A stretch of DNA of 64,000 bases from Paractinoplanes pyxinae (GCF_026626335.1 NZ_JAPNTZ010000007.1:62001-126000); one strand, 5' to 3'. Positions 16,639 through 25,787 are shown, numbered from the stretch's first letter. A program made the numbers and translations. The notes: generated by a model from the letters alone, not told the origin.

Positions 16639-17874
16639 ACTTACGTCCGCCGACTGCTCGACGCGGAACTCGCCGCCGTCGTGGCTGCTCATCCCGCTGC
16701 CCTCGTCGTCGGCCCCCGCGCCTGCGGCAAGACGACGACAACGCGCCGTCACGCCGGTTCGGTTCTGCGGCTCGATGTTCCCGCGCAGGCTGCCGTGGTC
16801 CGTGCTGACCCCGACGCCGCACTTCGCGGGCTCACCGAACCGATCCTGATCGACGAGTGGCAGCTGGCGCCCGAGATTCTGGGCGCCGTCAAACGGACGG
16901 TGGACGATGACCCTCGGCCGGGCCGCTTCGTGCTGACCGGATCCTCGCAGGCCGACCTGACGACGTCGGGCTGGCCCGCGACGGGCCGGATCGTCCGGCT
17001 GACGATGTATCCGCTCGTCGGGCGGGAACGCCATGGTGATCCGACCATGCCGTCGCTGATCGACCGGATCCTCAGCGACGGCATGGAGGCGTTCGACGGC
17101 TCGCCGTCCCCTTGGGATTTGCACGACTACGTCGATGAGGCGCTTTCCAGCGGTTGGCCCGAGGCGCTGCGTGTGCTCGGTGACCGCCCGCGTGACCGGT
17201 GGCTCACCGGCTACGTCGACCATCTCGTCACCCGCGAGGCGCCGTCGCTCGGGATCGTGCGCGATCCCGTCCGCATGCGGAAGTATCTTCACGTGCTGGC
17301 GGCCAATACCGGCGGCGTTCCGACCCACAAGGTGCTCTACGACGCGGCCGGCATCGACCGTGCGACCGCCGTCAGCTACGACAACCTGCTCGACAGCTTG
17401 ATGATCACGCAGCGCGTTCCCGCCTGGGCCGGCAATTTCCTGGATCGTGCGGTGCGTCTGCCGAAGCGGTACCTCATCGACCCGGGTCTGCTCAACCCGA
17501 TCCTGCGGGTGGATCACCGCCGCGTCCTTCGCGACAGCGATCTGCTGGGCCGGATTCTCGACACCCTGGTGGCCGCTCAGTTCCGCGCCGAGTGTGCGCT
17601 CAGCGTCGTCGGAGCGGACATGTACCACCTGCGTGACGCCAACGGCCGGCACGAGATCGACCTCCTGATCGAGGCGCGGGACGGTCAAGTCATCGCCGTC
17701 GAGGTGAAGGCAACGGCCGCTCCGGCCCGCGAAGATGCCCGTCACCTCGAATGGTTGCGCGAGCGGCTCGGAGCGAGGCTCGCCATGGGACTGCTCGTGC
17801 ACAGCGGCCCCAGAGTCTTCGGACTGTCCGAACGGATCCTCGCCGTGCCCTTGACCAGTCTGTGGTCCAGGTGA
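16630..17874 (+). CDS. AAA+ ATPase with C-terminal DUF4143 nuclease-like domain
   Basis: 414-residue protein. It has GPRACGKTTTTRR (Walker A, residues 28-40), LIDEWQLAPE (Walker B region, about 74-83) and LTGSSQ (sensor 1). A winged-helix-like middle is followed by the DUF4143 domain. Near residue 345 EIDLL...VEVKA matches the E/D...ExK core of restriction-endonuclease-like folds. Members of this family are widespread, often transferred horizontally and of unknown role. Codon use here is GC-rich like the neighbours. GTG start at 16630; the repeat array and promoter lie directly upstream. No partner gene on the same strand. Confidence 0.85.
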   Translation: MLSTYVRRLLDAELAAVVAAHPAALVVGPRACGKTTTTRRHAGSVLRLDVPAQAAVVRADPDAALRGLTEPILIDEWQLAPEILGAVKRTVDDDPRPGRFVLTGSSQADLTTSGWPATGRIVRLTMYPLVGRERHGDPTMPSLIDRILSDGMEAFDGSPSPWDLHDYVDEALSSGWPEALRVLGDRPRDRWLTGYVDHLVTREAPSLGIVRDPVRMRKYLHVLAANTGGVPTHKVLYDAAGIDRATAVSYDNLLDSLMITQRVPAWAGNFLDRAVRLPKRYLIDPGLLNPILRVDHRRVLRDSDLLGRILDTLVAAQFRAECALSVVGADMYHLRDANGRHEIDLLIEARDGQVIAVEVKATAAPAREDARHLEWLRERLGARLAMGLLVHSGPRVFGLSERILAVPLTSLWSR

Positions 17875-17882
17875 TCGAGGCC

Positions 17883-18239
17883 TCAGGCGGCGAAGGTTTG
17901 GGGCAGGGCGCCGGTGTTCCACAGGTTGTCGAGGTGGTCGAGGAAGCCGACCAGGCTGCGTTCGAGTTCTCGGCGTTCGGCGGTGGGCAGGGCGGCCAGC
18001 GGGTCGCTGAAGACCAGGCCCTCGGGGTGTTTGGCTCGGGTGCCGACGAATTTGCGGCACGAGGAGCACCAGACGTAGCTGACCAAGGTGGGGCGGCGGG
18101 CGTTCTCGGGGGCCGTCACGTAGGCGCGCAGCGAAAGCTTGCCGCAGGACGGGCACTCTCGTTCGCCGGGGGCGGCGAAGAAGCTTTCGCCCTGGGTCAT
18201 GGCGGCTACCTGGTCACCGGAGAAGCTGTCCCAACTCAC
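17883..18239 (-). CDS. Conserved hypothetical zinc-ribbon protein
   Basis: 118-residue protein. ECPSCGKLSLRAYV (about 29-42) and VWCSSCRKFVG (about 57-67) form a CxxC-x27-CxxC zinc ribbon. The C-terminal half is helical, with LPTAERRELERSLVGFLDHL. No signal peptide. I do not recognise a named family. It is convergent with the DUF4143 ATPase (8 bp between stops) and lies downstream of the gamma-lyase gene on the same strand. Confidence 0.75.
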   Translation of the reverse strand: MSWDSFSGDQVAAMTQGESFFAAPGERECPSCGKLSLRAYVTAPENARRPTLVSYVWCSSCRKFVGTRAKHPEGLVFSDPLAALPTAERRELERSLVGFLDHLDNLWNTGALPQTFAA

Positions 18240-18296
18240 TGGGGCACCGTATCCCGGCGGCCCCGGCGAACGTGATCACCGGGGCCGGAAGCGCCG

Positions 18297-19400
18297 TCAG
18301 GCTTCGTCGAGGGCGGCGGTGAGGTCGGCCAGCAGGTCGACCGTGTCTTCGATGCCGCACGACAGGCGTACGAAACCGGGGCTGGTGTCGTCGCCCCACT
18401 GGGCCCGGCGGTCGGCTGTGGTGTGGACGCCGCCGAACGAGGTGGCCGCGAAGACCAGTTCGGCCGCGGTCAGGAAGCGGGCCACCCGCTGCGCGTCGCC
18501 CAGGTCGAACGAGACGACGCCGGGGATCCGCCGCATCTGGCGGGAGGCCACGGCGTACGACGGGTCGGAGTGCAGGCCGGGCCAGCGCACCCCGGTCACG
18601 TCGGACCGGCCGTTCAGCAGGGCGGCCACGGCGGCCGCGTTCTGGCTCTGGCGGGCCAGGCGCAGGTCGAGGGTGGCGATCGAGCGGTGGGCCAGCCAGG
18701 CGTCGAAGGCGCCGGGGATGGCGCCGGTGTGCTTGCGCCAGGTCTCGACCTTCTCGTAGACCGCGTCGTCGTTGGTCGAGACGTAGCCCAGCAGCACGTC
18801 GGAGTGGCCGGTCAGCGCCTTCGTGCCGGAGGCGACGACCAGGTCGGCCCCGAGCGCCAGCGGGTTCTGGCCGAGCGGGGTGGCCGTGGTGTTGTCGACG
18901 GCCACCAAAGCGCCGGCGGCGTGGGCGGCGGCGGACACCTCGCCGATGTCGCACACGTCGAGGCCGGGGTTGGCCGGGGTCTCGAGCATCACCAGGCGTA
19001 CGCCGGTGAAGTCCGGGAACGGGCCGGCCGTGGGCGCCAGGACCGTCTTGACGCCGAGGTCACGCAGGGTGCTCTCGGCGAAGCTGCGGACCGTGAAGTA
19101 GCCGTCGGAGGGCAGCACCACCGTGTCGCCGCTGCGGAGCACCGAGAGCAGCAGGGCGGTGATCGCCGCCTGGCCGCTGGCGAACGTCAGCGTGCGGCCG
19201 CCCTCGAGCTCGCCGATCGCGGACTCGAGCAGCCGGCGGGTCGGGTTGTCGGGACGCCCGTACCCGTAGTCGCCGACCTGACCCTCGGCCGGGTCGAGGT
19301 GGTAGGGCGCGGCGAAGACCGGGCCGGGCAAAAACGGGTCGCCCGCCTCGGCTTCCGGCAGCCCCGCGTGCACAACCCTGGTTCCGTCGCTGTAGCTCAT
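18297..19400 (-). CDS. Cys/Met-metabolism PLP enzyme (cystathionine gamma-lyase-like)
   Basis: 367-residue fold-type I PLP enzyme of the cystathionine gamma-synthase/lyase family. It has YGYGRPDNPTRRLLE near residue 45, TFASGQAAITALL (phosphate-binding) and VVASGTKALTGHSDVLLG containing the Schiff-base lysine near residue 195. Lyase versus synthase activity cannot be decided from sequence. ATG at 19400 overlaps the gpsA stop by four bases, which places a sulfur-amino-acid enzyme in a glycerolipid operon (plsC-gpsA-this gene). Confidence 0.9.
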   Translation of the reverse strand: MSYSDGTRVVHAGLPEAEAGDPFLPGPVFAAPYHLDPAEGQVGDYGYGRPDNPTRRLLESAIGELEGGRTLTFASGQAAITALLLSVLRSGDTVVLPSDGYFTVRSFAESTLRDLGVKTVLAPTAGPFPDFTGVRLVMLETPANPGLDVCDIGEVSAAAHAAGALVAVDNTTATPLGQNPLALGADLVVASGTKALTGHSDVLLGYVSTNDDAVYEKVETWRKHTGAIPGAFDAWLAHRSIATLDLRLARQSQNAAAVAALLNGRSDVTGVRWPGLHSDPSYAVASRQMRRIPGVVSFDLGDAQRVARFLTAAELVFAATSFGGVHTTADRRAQWGDDTSPGFVRLSCGIEDTVDLLADLTAALDEA

Positions 19401-20392
19401 TCCGGCTTGATCTCCCGACCCATCAGCAGCTTCACGGCGACCCGCGGGTCGACGCCCTCGTGGCACACCCGCTCGACCTGCTCGGTGATCGGCACCTCGA
19501 CCGCGTGCGCGCGGGCCAGGTCGCGGATCGCCAGGCAGCTCTTCACACCCTCGGCGGTCTGCCGGGCGGCGGTCTGCGCCTGCTCCAGAGTCTTACCGAG
19601 ACCCAGCTGCTCGCCGAAGGTGCGGTTGCGTGACAGTGGCGACGAACACGTCGCGACCAGGTCGCCCAGCCCGGCCAGACCGGCGAAGGTGAGCGGGTCG
19701 GCGCCCAGGGCCACGCCCAGCCGGGCCGTCTCGGCCAGGCCGCGGGTGATCAGCGACGCCTTGGTGTTGTCGCCCAGCTTCATCGCGGCGGCCATGCCGT
19801 AGGCCAGCGCGATCACGTTCTTGACAGCGCCGCCGAGCTCGCAGCCGACCACGTCCTCGCTGGTGTACGGGCGCATGTAGGGCAGCGCGATGGCGTGCTG
19901 CACGGCCCGGCACCGGTCGTGGTCGGTGCCCGCGACGACCGTGGCCGCCGGCTGCTCGGCGGCGATCTCGGGGGCCAGGTTGGGGCCGGAAACCACCACC
20001 ACCCGGGCCGGCTCGACCCGGGCCGTCTCGACGATGACCTGGCTCATCCGCTTGGTCGTGCCGAGCTCGATGCCCTTCATGAGCGAGACGATCGTCGAGT
20101 CCGCCTCGAACGCGGGCGCCCACTCGGCCAGGTTGCCGCGCAGCGTCTGCGACGGCACGGCGATGGCCACGATCTCGGCCCCGGCCACCGCCTCGGCCAC
20201 GTCGCCGGTGGCGGTGATGCGCTCGGGCAGCTTGAGCCCGGGCAGCGCGCTCTCGTTGAGATGGTGGTCGCGGATGGAGGCGACGACGGACTCGCGCCGG
20301 GCCCACATGGTGACGTCGGCGCCCGCCTCGGCCAGCATCTTGGCGAAGGCCGTGCCCCAGGCGCCGGCCCCGATGACGGCGGCCCGGCTCAT
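19397..20392 (-). CDS. gpsA: NAD(P)-dependent glycerol-3-phosphate dehydrogenase
   Basis: Reduces dihydroxyacetone phosphate to sn-glycerol-3-phosphate for phospholipid synthesis. 331 residues. The Rossmann motif AVIGAGAWGTAFAKML is at the N-terminus; VSGPNLAPEIA and ELGGAVKNVIALAYGM (with the catalytic Lys) are family hallmarks, and TCSSPLSRNRTFG follows. ATG at 20392 overlaps the plsC stop by four bases. The plsC-gpsA coupling makes sense because PlsC acts on acylated glycerol-3-phosphate. Confidence 0.95.
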   Translation of the reverse strand: MSRAAVIGAGAWGTAFAKMLAEAGADVTMWARRESVVASIRDHHLNESALPGLKLPERITATGDVAEAVAGAEIVAIAVPSQTLRGNLAEWAPAFEADSTIVSLMKGIELGTTKRMSQVIVETARVEPARVVVVSGPNLAPEIAAEQPAATVVAGTDHDRCRAVQHAIALPYMRPYTSEDVVGCELGGAVKNVIALAYGMAAAMKLGDNTKASLITRGLAETARLGVALGADPLTFAGLAGLGDLVATCSSPLSRNRTFGEQLGLGKTLEQAQTAARQTAEGVKSCLAIRDLARAHAVEVPITEQVERVCHEGVDPRVAVKLLMGREIKPE

Positions 20393-21120
20393 CCGGCGTC
20401 CTCGGTGCCCGCGGCGGCCTGCCGGCGGGGACGGTCGTAGAGGGCGGCCGGCGGCTGCTGACCGCGCACCTCGCCCAGGAGCACGCTGACGTCGTGCATG
20501 ATCGCCTCGGTCATCTGCTCGAGCACGGGCTTGGTCGGGGTGGCGCCCTGCCACCGGCTCAGGTCGACCGGCGGACCGGCGGTCACGGTCACCGGCGTAC
20601 GCCGGAATCGCAGTTTGCTCGTGCGGGGGTCGAAGATGCGTTCGGCTCCCCAGTTGGCCACGGGCACCACCGGCGCGCCGGTGAGCAGGGCCAGCCGGGC
20701 CGCGCCGGTCTTGCCCCGCATCGGCCACAGGTCGGGCTCGCGGGTGGTCGTGCCCTCGGGGTAGACCACCACCGCGCCGCCCTGCCGCAGCGCCTCGACC
20801 AGCACGTCCAGGGACTTCACGGCCTCGACACTGCCGCGTTCGACCGGGATCTGCTGCACCTTGCGCAGAAAGCCGCCGAGCACCGGCACCTTCCACAGGC
20901 TGGCCTTGCCGAGGAAGCGGGGCCAGCGGCCGGCGCCGTAGACGAAGTAACCCACGACGAGCGGATCGAAATGCGACACGTGGTTCGGGGCGATGATGAC
21001 GCCGCCGGACCGTGGGATGTTCCCCAAGTTCAGCCAGGTCCGCTTCGTCCAGACCTTCAGCACGGGGATCGCCAGTATCGCCGCGAAACGCCGCCAGAAC
21101 CCGAGCCTGCGGTGCGCCAC
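20389..21120 (-). CDS. plsC: 1-acyl-sn-glycerol-3-phosphate acyltransferase
   Basis: Adds the second acyl chain to lysophosphatidic acid at the membrane. 243 residues from GTG at 21120 (VAHRRLGFWRRF), preceded by GGAGGGG; an upstream ORF extension to 21243 has no such site. It has NHVSHFD (HX4D catalytic box, about residue 49), VERGSVEA and VVVYPEGTTTREP (the EGT phosphate-binding motif). The N-terminal hydrophobic helix FAAILAIPVLKVW fits membrane association. Heads the plsC-gpsA-gamma-lyase unit. The C-terminal 30 residues are Pro/Ala/Arg-rich and variable. Confidence 0.88.
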   Translation of the reverse strand: MAHRRLGFWRRFAAILAIPVLKVWTKRTWLNLGNIPRSGGVIIAPNHVSHFDPLVVGYFVYGAGRWPRFLGKASLWKVPVLGGFLRKVQQIPVERGSVEAVKSLDVLVEALRQGGAVVVYPEGTTTREPDLWPMRGKTGAARLALLTGAPVVPVANWGAERIFDPRTSKLRFRRTPVTVTAGPPVDLSRWQGATPTKPVLEQMTEAIMHDVSVLLGEVRGQQPPAALYDRPRRQAAAGTEDAG

Positions 21121-21251
21121 GGCCCCTCCTGCCCTGCTCGGGCGGCGTGTCCCCGCCGCCCTGGTCGTCGTACCTGCGTCGAAATCATGCCTGCTCGAAG
21201 CCTGCGGTACCAGGTAGGGGTCCTTACCGCCGCGCTGGCACACTGGTGACG

Positions 21252-21902
21252 ATGACGACGGGCGACTGGGTGGCGGTCATGCCGGTGAAGCGGCTGGGGG
21301 CCGCGAAGAGCCGGCTGCGCGGCGCCGTGCCCGCGCCCCGGCACGGCGAGCTGGCCCTGGCCATGGTGCGCGACACGGTCGCCGCCGTGCTGGCCGCTCC
21401 GGCCGTGGCCGAGCTGCTGGTGGTGACCGACGACCCGGTGGCCGCCGCGGCCGTGTCGGCGCTGGGCGCCCGGGTGGTGCCCGACCGCCCGGCGGCCGGG
21501 CTGAACGAGGCCATGCGGTACGGCGCCGACGAGGTGGCCGGGCTGGGCCGGCACCGCGCCGTGCTGGCCGGCGATCTGCCCGCGCTGCGCCCCGAGCAGC
21601 TCGACGCGGCACTGAAGGACGCCCGGCCCGGCCGCGCCTTCGTGGCCGACGCCGCCGGCAGCGGCACGGTGCTGCTCGCGGCCGGCCCGGGCGAGCCGCT
21701 GGACCCGCGCTTCGGGCTCGGCTCGGCGGCGGCCCACGCGGCCTCCGGCGCGCGGGCGCTCGAGGGCGACTGGCCGGGTCTGCGGCAGGACGTCGACACC
21801 CCGGCCGACCTGCACACTGTTCTCGGCTTGGGGGCCGGAATCCACACGTGCGCCCTTCTGCGTGACGCGGGACTCAAGGTGGCCTGCGTCTCCGCGGCCT
21901 GA
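21252..21902 (+). CDS. cofC: 2-phospho-L-lactate/phosphoenolpyruvate guanylyltransferase (F420 synthesis)
   Basis: Activates phospholactate or PEP with GTP to give the precursor joined to Fo in coenzyme F420 synthesis. 216 residues. It shows VMPVKRLGAAKSRL at the N-terminus (nucleotidyltransferase loop with the two lysines), VVPDRPAAGLNEAM, LAGDLPALRPEQL and DVDTPADL near the C-terminus. ATG at 21252; a GTG six bases upstream (21246) is also possible. Other cof/fbi genes are not in the window, as is usual in actinobacteria. Confidence 0.9.
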   Translation: MTTGDWVAVMPVKRLGAAKSRLRGAVPAPRHGELALAMVRDTVAAVLAAPAVAELLVVTDDPVAAAAVSALGARVVPDRPAAGLNEAMRYGADEVAGLGRHRAVLAGDLPALRPEQLDAALKDARPGRAFVADAAGSGTVLLAAGPGEPLDPRFGLGSAAAHAASGARALEGDWPGLRQDVDTPADLHTVLGLGAGIHTCALLRDAGLKVACVSAA

Positions 21903-21919
21903 CCGGTAGCGTCAACGTC

Positions 21920-22117
21920 ATGCAGGGCACGATCGCGACCTTCGACCCCACCTCCCGCAGCGGCACCCTGCTGCTCGACGACGGCACTGAGCTGGCGTTC
22001 GACGCGCCCGCCTTCGACGCCTCGGGGCTGCGGAAACTGCGGCTGGGGCAGCGGGTGGCGATCGAGGCGGGTGAGGGCGGCCGCGTCCGCCAGGTGAGAA
22101 TTCCCGGGGTCGACTGA
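21920..22117 (+). CDS. Small cold-shock-domain-like protein
   Basis: 65-residue protein of beta-rich character: MQGTIATFDPTSRSGTLLLDDG, then ELAFDAPAF and LRLGQRVAIEAGEGGRVRQV. The pattern resembles an OB/cold-shock fold but lacks the usual KWFN and GFGFI RNA-binding motifs, so nucleic-acid binding is uncertain. It lies 17 bp after cofC and 54 bp before ppk on the same strand and is probably co-transcribed with them. Confidence 0.75.
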   Translation: MQGTIATFDPTSRSGTLLLDDGTELAFDAPAFDASGLRKLRLGQRVAIEAGEGGRVRQVRIPGVD

Positions 22118-22171
22118 AACGGTGCAGCCGTGTCCGTTTCACGTTTAGGTAAAACCGGCAATGATGGTGCG

Positions 22172-24445
22172 ATGCAGACCTCGCCCCGGACCCCGAGCAG
22201 CCGCCGGCGTGGCTCGAACGGCCGCTTCCTTCCCCGTACGAAAGACGGCGTTACGGCACCCGTGGGCGAGACCGTGGACGCCGCAACCGAAGATCCGAGA
22301 CCGACGGAGCACCTGGTGACCACCAGCATCGAGACACCCGACCAGACCGAGCCGCTCGAGGGCGACGGCCGGCCCGAGCTGCCGGAGGACCGCTTCCTCA
22401 ACCGGGAGCTCTCTTGGCTCGACTTCAACGCCCGGGTGCTGGCGCTGGCCGAGGATCCCGAGACTCCGCTGCTGGAAAGGGCCAAGTTCCTGGCCATCTT
22501 CGCCAGCAACCTCGACGAGTTCTACATGGTGCGGGTCGCGGGCCTGAAGCGCCGGCTCAACGCGGGCCTGCCGATGCGCGGCGGCGACCGCTCCTCGCTG
22601 CGCAACCAGCTCGACATGATCTCGCAGCGCACGGCCGACCTGGTGACCCGGCAGGCGGCCTGCTTCGGCGACGAGGTGCGGCCCAAGCTGTCGGCCGAGG
22701 GCATCGAGGTGGTCACCTGGGCCGAACTGGACGCGCCGGAGCGCGAGCGCCTGCGCACGTACTTCCGCGAGCAGGTGTTCCCCGTGCTGACGCCGCTCGC
22801 GGTCGACCCGGCGCACCCGTTCCCGTACATCTCGAACCGGTCGTTGAACCTGGCCGTCGTGCTGCGCGACCCCGACGGCGGCGGGAGCGAGTTGTTCGCC
22901 CGCATAAAGGTTCCGAACAACGTGCCGCGGTTCGTGACCGTGCAGAACGACAGCCGGGCGGTGCGGTTCCTGCCGGTCGAAGAGCTCATCGCCGCCTACC
23001 TCGACCAGCTCTTCCCGGGCATGCAGCTGCAGGAATGGCACCTGTTCCGGGTCACCCGCAACGCCGAGCTCGAGGTCGACGAGGACCGCGACGAAGATCT
23101 GCTGCAGGCGCTCGAGCGCGAGCTGGCCCAGCGCCGCTTCGGCCCGCCGGTGCGCCTCGAGGTGGCCGCCTCGATCAGCGACCACGTGCTCGACCTGCTG
23201 GTGCGCGAGCTCGACGTCGTCGACTCGGACGTGCAGCGGGTGCCCGGCCTGCTCGACCTCTCGTCGCTGTGGCAGGTCTTCGGCGAGTGCGACCGCGACG
23301 ACCTGAAGGACCGCCCTTTCGTCCCGGCGACGCACCCGCAGCTGGCCGACGGCGAGGTGCCGCGGAGCGTCTTCAACCGGCTGCGCGAGAGCGACATCCT
23401 GGTCCACCACCCGTACCACTCGTTCTCGACGAGCGTCCAGCGCTTCATCGAGCAGGCCGCGGCCGACCCGAACGTGCTGGCCATCAAGCAGACCCTGTAC
23501 CGCACCTCGGGTGACTCGCCGATCGTCGACGCGCTGGTCGACGCGGCCGCCGCCGGCAAGCAGGTCGTGGTGCTGGTCGAGGTGAAGGCCCGCTTCGACG
23601 AGGTGGCCAACATCGCCTGGGCCCGCACACTGGAACGGGCCGGCTGTCACGTCGTCTACGGCCTGGTCGGGCTGAAGACCCACTGCAAGACCGCTCTGGT
23701 CGTCCGGCAGGAGGGCAACCAGATCCGTCGGTACTGCCACATCGGCACCGGCAACTACCACCCCAAGACGGCCCGGCTCTACGAGGACTTCGGCATGCTG
23801 ACGGCCGATCCCGAGGTGGGCGCCGACGTCACCGATCTGTTCAACGTCCTCACCGGCTACAGCCGCCAGCGGTCGTACCGCCGGCTGCTGGTGGCCCCGC
23901 ACGGCGTACGGCAGGGCCTGATCGAGCGGATCCAGGAGCAGGCCCGCATCGCCCGGGACGGCGGTGAGGCGCTGGTGCAGATCAAGGTGAACTCGCTCGT
24001 CGACGAGGAGACGATCGACGCGCTCTACCGCGCCTCGCAGGACGGCGTGAAGGTCGACCTGATCATCCGGGGCATGTGCGCGCTGCGGCCCGGCGTGCCC
24101 GGCCTGTCGGACAACATCCGGGTCCGCTCGATCGTCGGCCGTTTCCTGGAGCATTCGCGAGTGTTCCGGTTCGGCGCCGGTGAGGACGCGGAGTACTGGA
24201 TCGGCTCGGCCGACATGATGCACCGCAACCTCGACCGCCGGGTCGAGGCGCTGGTGCGGGTCACCCTGCCGACCGCCCGCGAGGAGCTGCGGTACGTGCT
24301 CGACCTGTCGATGAGCGACGGCACCGAGGGCTTCGACCTGGCCGGCGACGGCACCTGGCACCGGCACCCGGCCAACCTCACCGAGCCGCACGTCCATCTG
24401 CAGGAGGCGCTTCTGCGCCGCGTCATCGGCAAGGCGGTCAAGTGA
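22172..24445 (+). CDS. ppk: Polyphosphate kinase 1
   Basis: Polymerises the gamma-phosphate of ATP into inorganic polyphosphate, reversibly. 757 residues from ATG 22172; an in-frame GTG at 22130 would add 14. An 80-residue disordered N-terminus is followed by DRFLNRELSWLDFNARVL and FASNLDEFYMVRVAGL (N/H domains). RRYCHIGTGNYHPKTARLYEDFG carries the autophosphorylated His, and VGLKTHCKTALVVR the second conserved His. It is translationally coupled to mutT1 by a 4-bp overlap. A Pho box was looked for upstream but not supported. Confidence 0.95.
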   Translation: MQTSPRTPSSRRRGSNGRFLPRTKDGVTAPVGETVDAATEDPRPTEHLVTTSIETPDQTEPLEGDGRPELPEDRFLNRELSWLDFNARVLALAEDPETPLLERAKFLAIFASNLDEFYMVRVAGLKRRLNAGLPMRGGDRSSLRNQLDMISQRTADLVTRQAACFGDEVRPKLSAEGIEVVTWAELDAPERERLRTYFREQVFPVLTPLAVDPAHPFPYISNRSLNLAVVLRDPDGGGSELFARIKVPNNVPRFVTVQNDSRAVRFLPVEELIAAYLDQLFPGMQLQEWHLFRVTRNAELEVDEDRDEDLLQALERELAQRRFGPPVRLEVAASISDHVLDLLVRELDVVDSDVQRVPGLLDLSSLWQVFGECDRDDLKDRPFVPATHPQLADGEVPRSVFNRLRESDILVHHPYHSFSTSVQRFIEQAAADPNVLAIKQTLYRTSGDSPIVDALVDAAAAGKQVVVLVEVKARFDEVANIAWARTLERAGCHVVYGLVGLKTHCKTALVVRQEGNQIRRYCHIGTGNYHPKTARLYEDFGMLTADPEVGADVTDLFNVLTGYSRQRSYRRLLVAPHGVRQGLIERIQEQARIARDGGEALVQIKVNSLVDEETIDALYRASQDGVKVDLIIRGMCALRPGVPGLSDNIRVRSIVGRFLEHSRVFRFGAGEDAEYWIGSADMMHRNLDRRVEALVRVTLPTAREELRYVLDLSMSDGTEGFDLAGDGTWHRHPANLTEPHVHLQEALLRRVIGKAVK

Positions 24446-25317
24446 GCGGGAGCACCACGGTTCGGGCCGCCGGCGGCGTGCTGGTGCGCGAGGGCAAGGT
24501 CTGCCTCGTGCACCGTCCCCGGTACGACGACTGGGCCCTGCCCAAGGGCAAGCTCGACAAGGACGAGCCACCCGTCCTGGGCGCCGCGCGTGAGGTGCTG
24601 GAAGAGACGGGCTGGGCAAGCCGGGTCCGGGCGCCGCTGCCGGCGGTGGCCTACACACTGCCCGACGGCCGCCCCAAGACGGTCGACTACTGGCTCATGG
24701 AGGCGGTGGGCGACGGCGGCCCGGTGCAGGACACCGACGAGGTCGACGAGGTCGCCTGGCTGTCCTTCGACGACGCCCTGACCCGGCTCAGCTACGACGA
24801 CGAGCGGGCCGTGCTGCGGCAGGCGGCCGCCCTGCCCCCGATCACCGCGGTGGTCGTGCTGGTGCGGCACGCGCACGCCGGCGAGCGCAAGAAATGGTCG
24901 GGCAACGACGCGCTCCGCCCGATCGACGCGCAGGGCCAGGCCGAGGCGGAACGCTTCGCCGAGGTGTGCGCCGTGATCGGCCCGGAAAGGCTGTTCGCGG
25001 CGACGCCGTTGCGCTGCAAGCAGACCCTCGAGCCGGTGGCCGCGGCCCGGGGCGATCTGCCGATCGTGGTCGACGGCGCGTTCGCGGAGCCGGCCGACGC
25101 CGACGACGCTCCGGCCAAGGCCAAGCTGGCCGCGCAGCGCCTGCTCGACCTGCGCTCGGGCGGCCTGGCCGCGATCTGCAGCCAGGGCAAGATAATCCCG
25201 CACCTGCTGGCCGCCCTGGTCGATCAGGCCGACAGCGACTCCTACAAGACCGCCAAGGGCGAGGCCTGGTTGCTCACCTGGGCCGGCGAGCGCCTGCTCG
25301 AACCGGCTCGGCTCTGA
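24442..25317 (+). CDS. mutT1: Nudix hydrolase fused to histidine phosphatase (MutT1-like)
   Basis: 291-residue two-domain protein. The N-terminal Nudix domain has the box GKLDKDEPPVLGAAREVLEE (about residues 35-54, continuing TGW), and the C-terminal SixA/phosphoglycerate-mutase-like domain has VLVRHAHAGE (about 137-146). The same fusion in mycobacterial MutT1 hydrolyses 8-oxo-dGTP stepwise and diadenosine polyphosphates; that activity is by family. GTG start gives a GTGA overlap with ppk, so polyphosphate synthesis and nucleotide clean-up are co-translated. Its end overlaps the convergent membrane-protein gene by 44 bp. Confidence 0.9.
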   Translation: MSGSTTVRAAGGVLVREGKVCLVHRPRYDDWALPKGKLDKDEPPVLGAAREVLEETGWASRVRAPLPAVAYTLPDGRPKTVDYWLMEAVGDGGPVQDTDEVDEVAWLSFDDALTRLSYDDERAVLRQAAALPPITAVVVLVRHAHAGERKKWSGNDALRPIDAQGQAEAERFAEVCAVIGPERLFAATPLRCKQTLEPVAAARGDLPIVVDGAFAEPADADDAPAKAKLAAQRLLDLRSGGLAAICSQGKIIPHLLAALVDQADSDSYKTAKGEAWLLTWAGERLLEPARL

Positions 25318-25699
25318 CCGCGGCGGGCGGGTCGGCCCGCCAGTAGCCGATCAGGTCGCCGGTGAGCCACCGGGCCCGCCACAGCTCGTCCTCGCGCGGC
25401 TCCCAGTCGCGCAGGGGCAGCAGCGACACCCGCCAGCCGAGCACACAGACCAGATACCAGTTGTAGAGCGGGATCAGGCCCAGCCAGGCGTCCCGCGGCC
25501 GGTACGAGGTCCATGGGGCCAGCAGGCGCACGGCGAGCGCGGCCCAGGCGCCCGTGAGGAGCCAGTCGAGCAGCTGCGAGCCGGTGTACCGCTCGGCCAG
25601 CCCGCCGAGCGTCCAGCCCGGCACCACGGCCGCCGCGAACACCGCCGTGGCGATGACCGACCGGCCGACCAGTCCGCGCGGCGATGCGTCACGCCCCAT
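25274..25699 (-). CDS. Small predicted membrane protein
   Basis: 141-residue protein from ATG at 25699 (MGRDASPRGLVGRS). Hydrophobic segments lie near residues 14-34, 43-63 and 78-98 (IPLYNWYLVCVLGW). The C-terminal 45 residues are Arg/Ala/Trp-rich and cytoplasmic in appearance. No family recognised. Its last 44 bp overlap mutT1 on the other strand, so the true stop region is shared. It lies downstream of hup, but a terminator separates them. Confidence 0.6.
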   Translation of the reverse strand: MGRDASPRGLVGRSVIATAVFAAAVVPGWTLGGLAERYTGSQLLDWLLTGAWAALAVRLLAPWTSYRPRDAWLGLIPLYNWYLVCVLGWRVSLLPLRDWEPREDELWRARWLTGDLIGYWRADPPAAVRAEPVRAGARRPR

Positions 25700-25745
25700 G
25701 TCCGCCGACGGTAGGCGGGCGGCGGTTTCCGTGCCCCGCACACAC

Positions 25746-25778
25746 GAAAGGCGTCCACCGATCGGGTGGACGCCTTTC
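25746..25778 (-). terminator. Terminator of hup
   Basis: A 14-bp perfect stem (arms GAAAGGCGTCCACC and GGTGGACGCCTTTC) with a 5-nt loop lies 9 bp after the hup stop. The arms carry A3/T3 at their bases. Confidence 0.88.
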
Positions 25779-25787
25779 TCCGCTGAA

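Noticed and set aside
22118..22171. Pho-box-like direct repeat before ppk
   Set aside because: GTTTCAC-GTTTAGG only loosely resembles the GTTCACC repeats, with too many mismatches to call.
22145..24658. 837-codon open frame on the strand opposite ppk
   Set aside because: High-GC genes leave long antisense frames. The sequence shows no family pattern, whereas ppk on the other strand has every catalytic motif.
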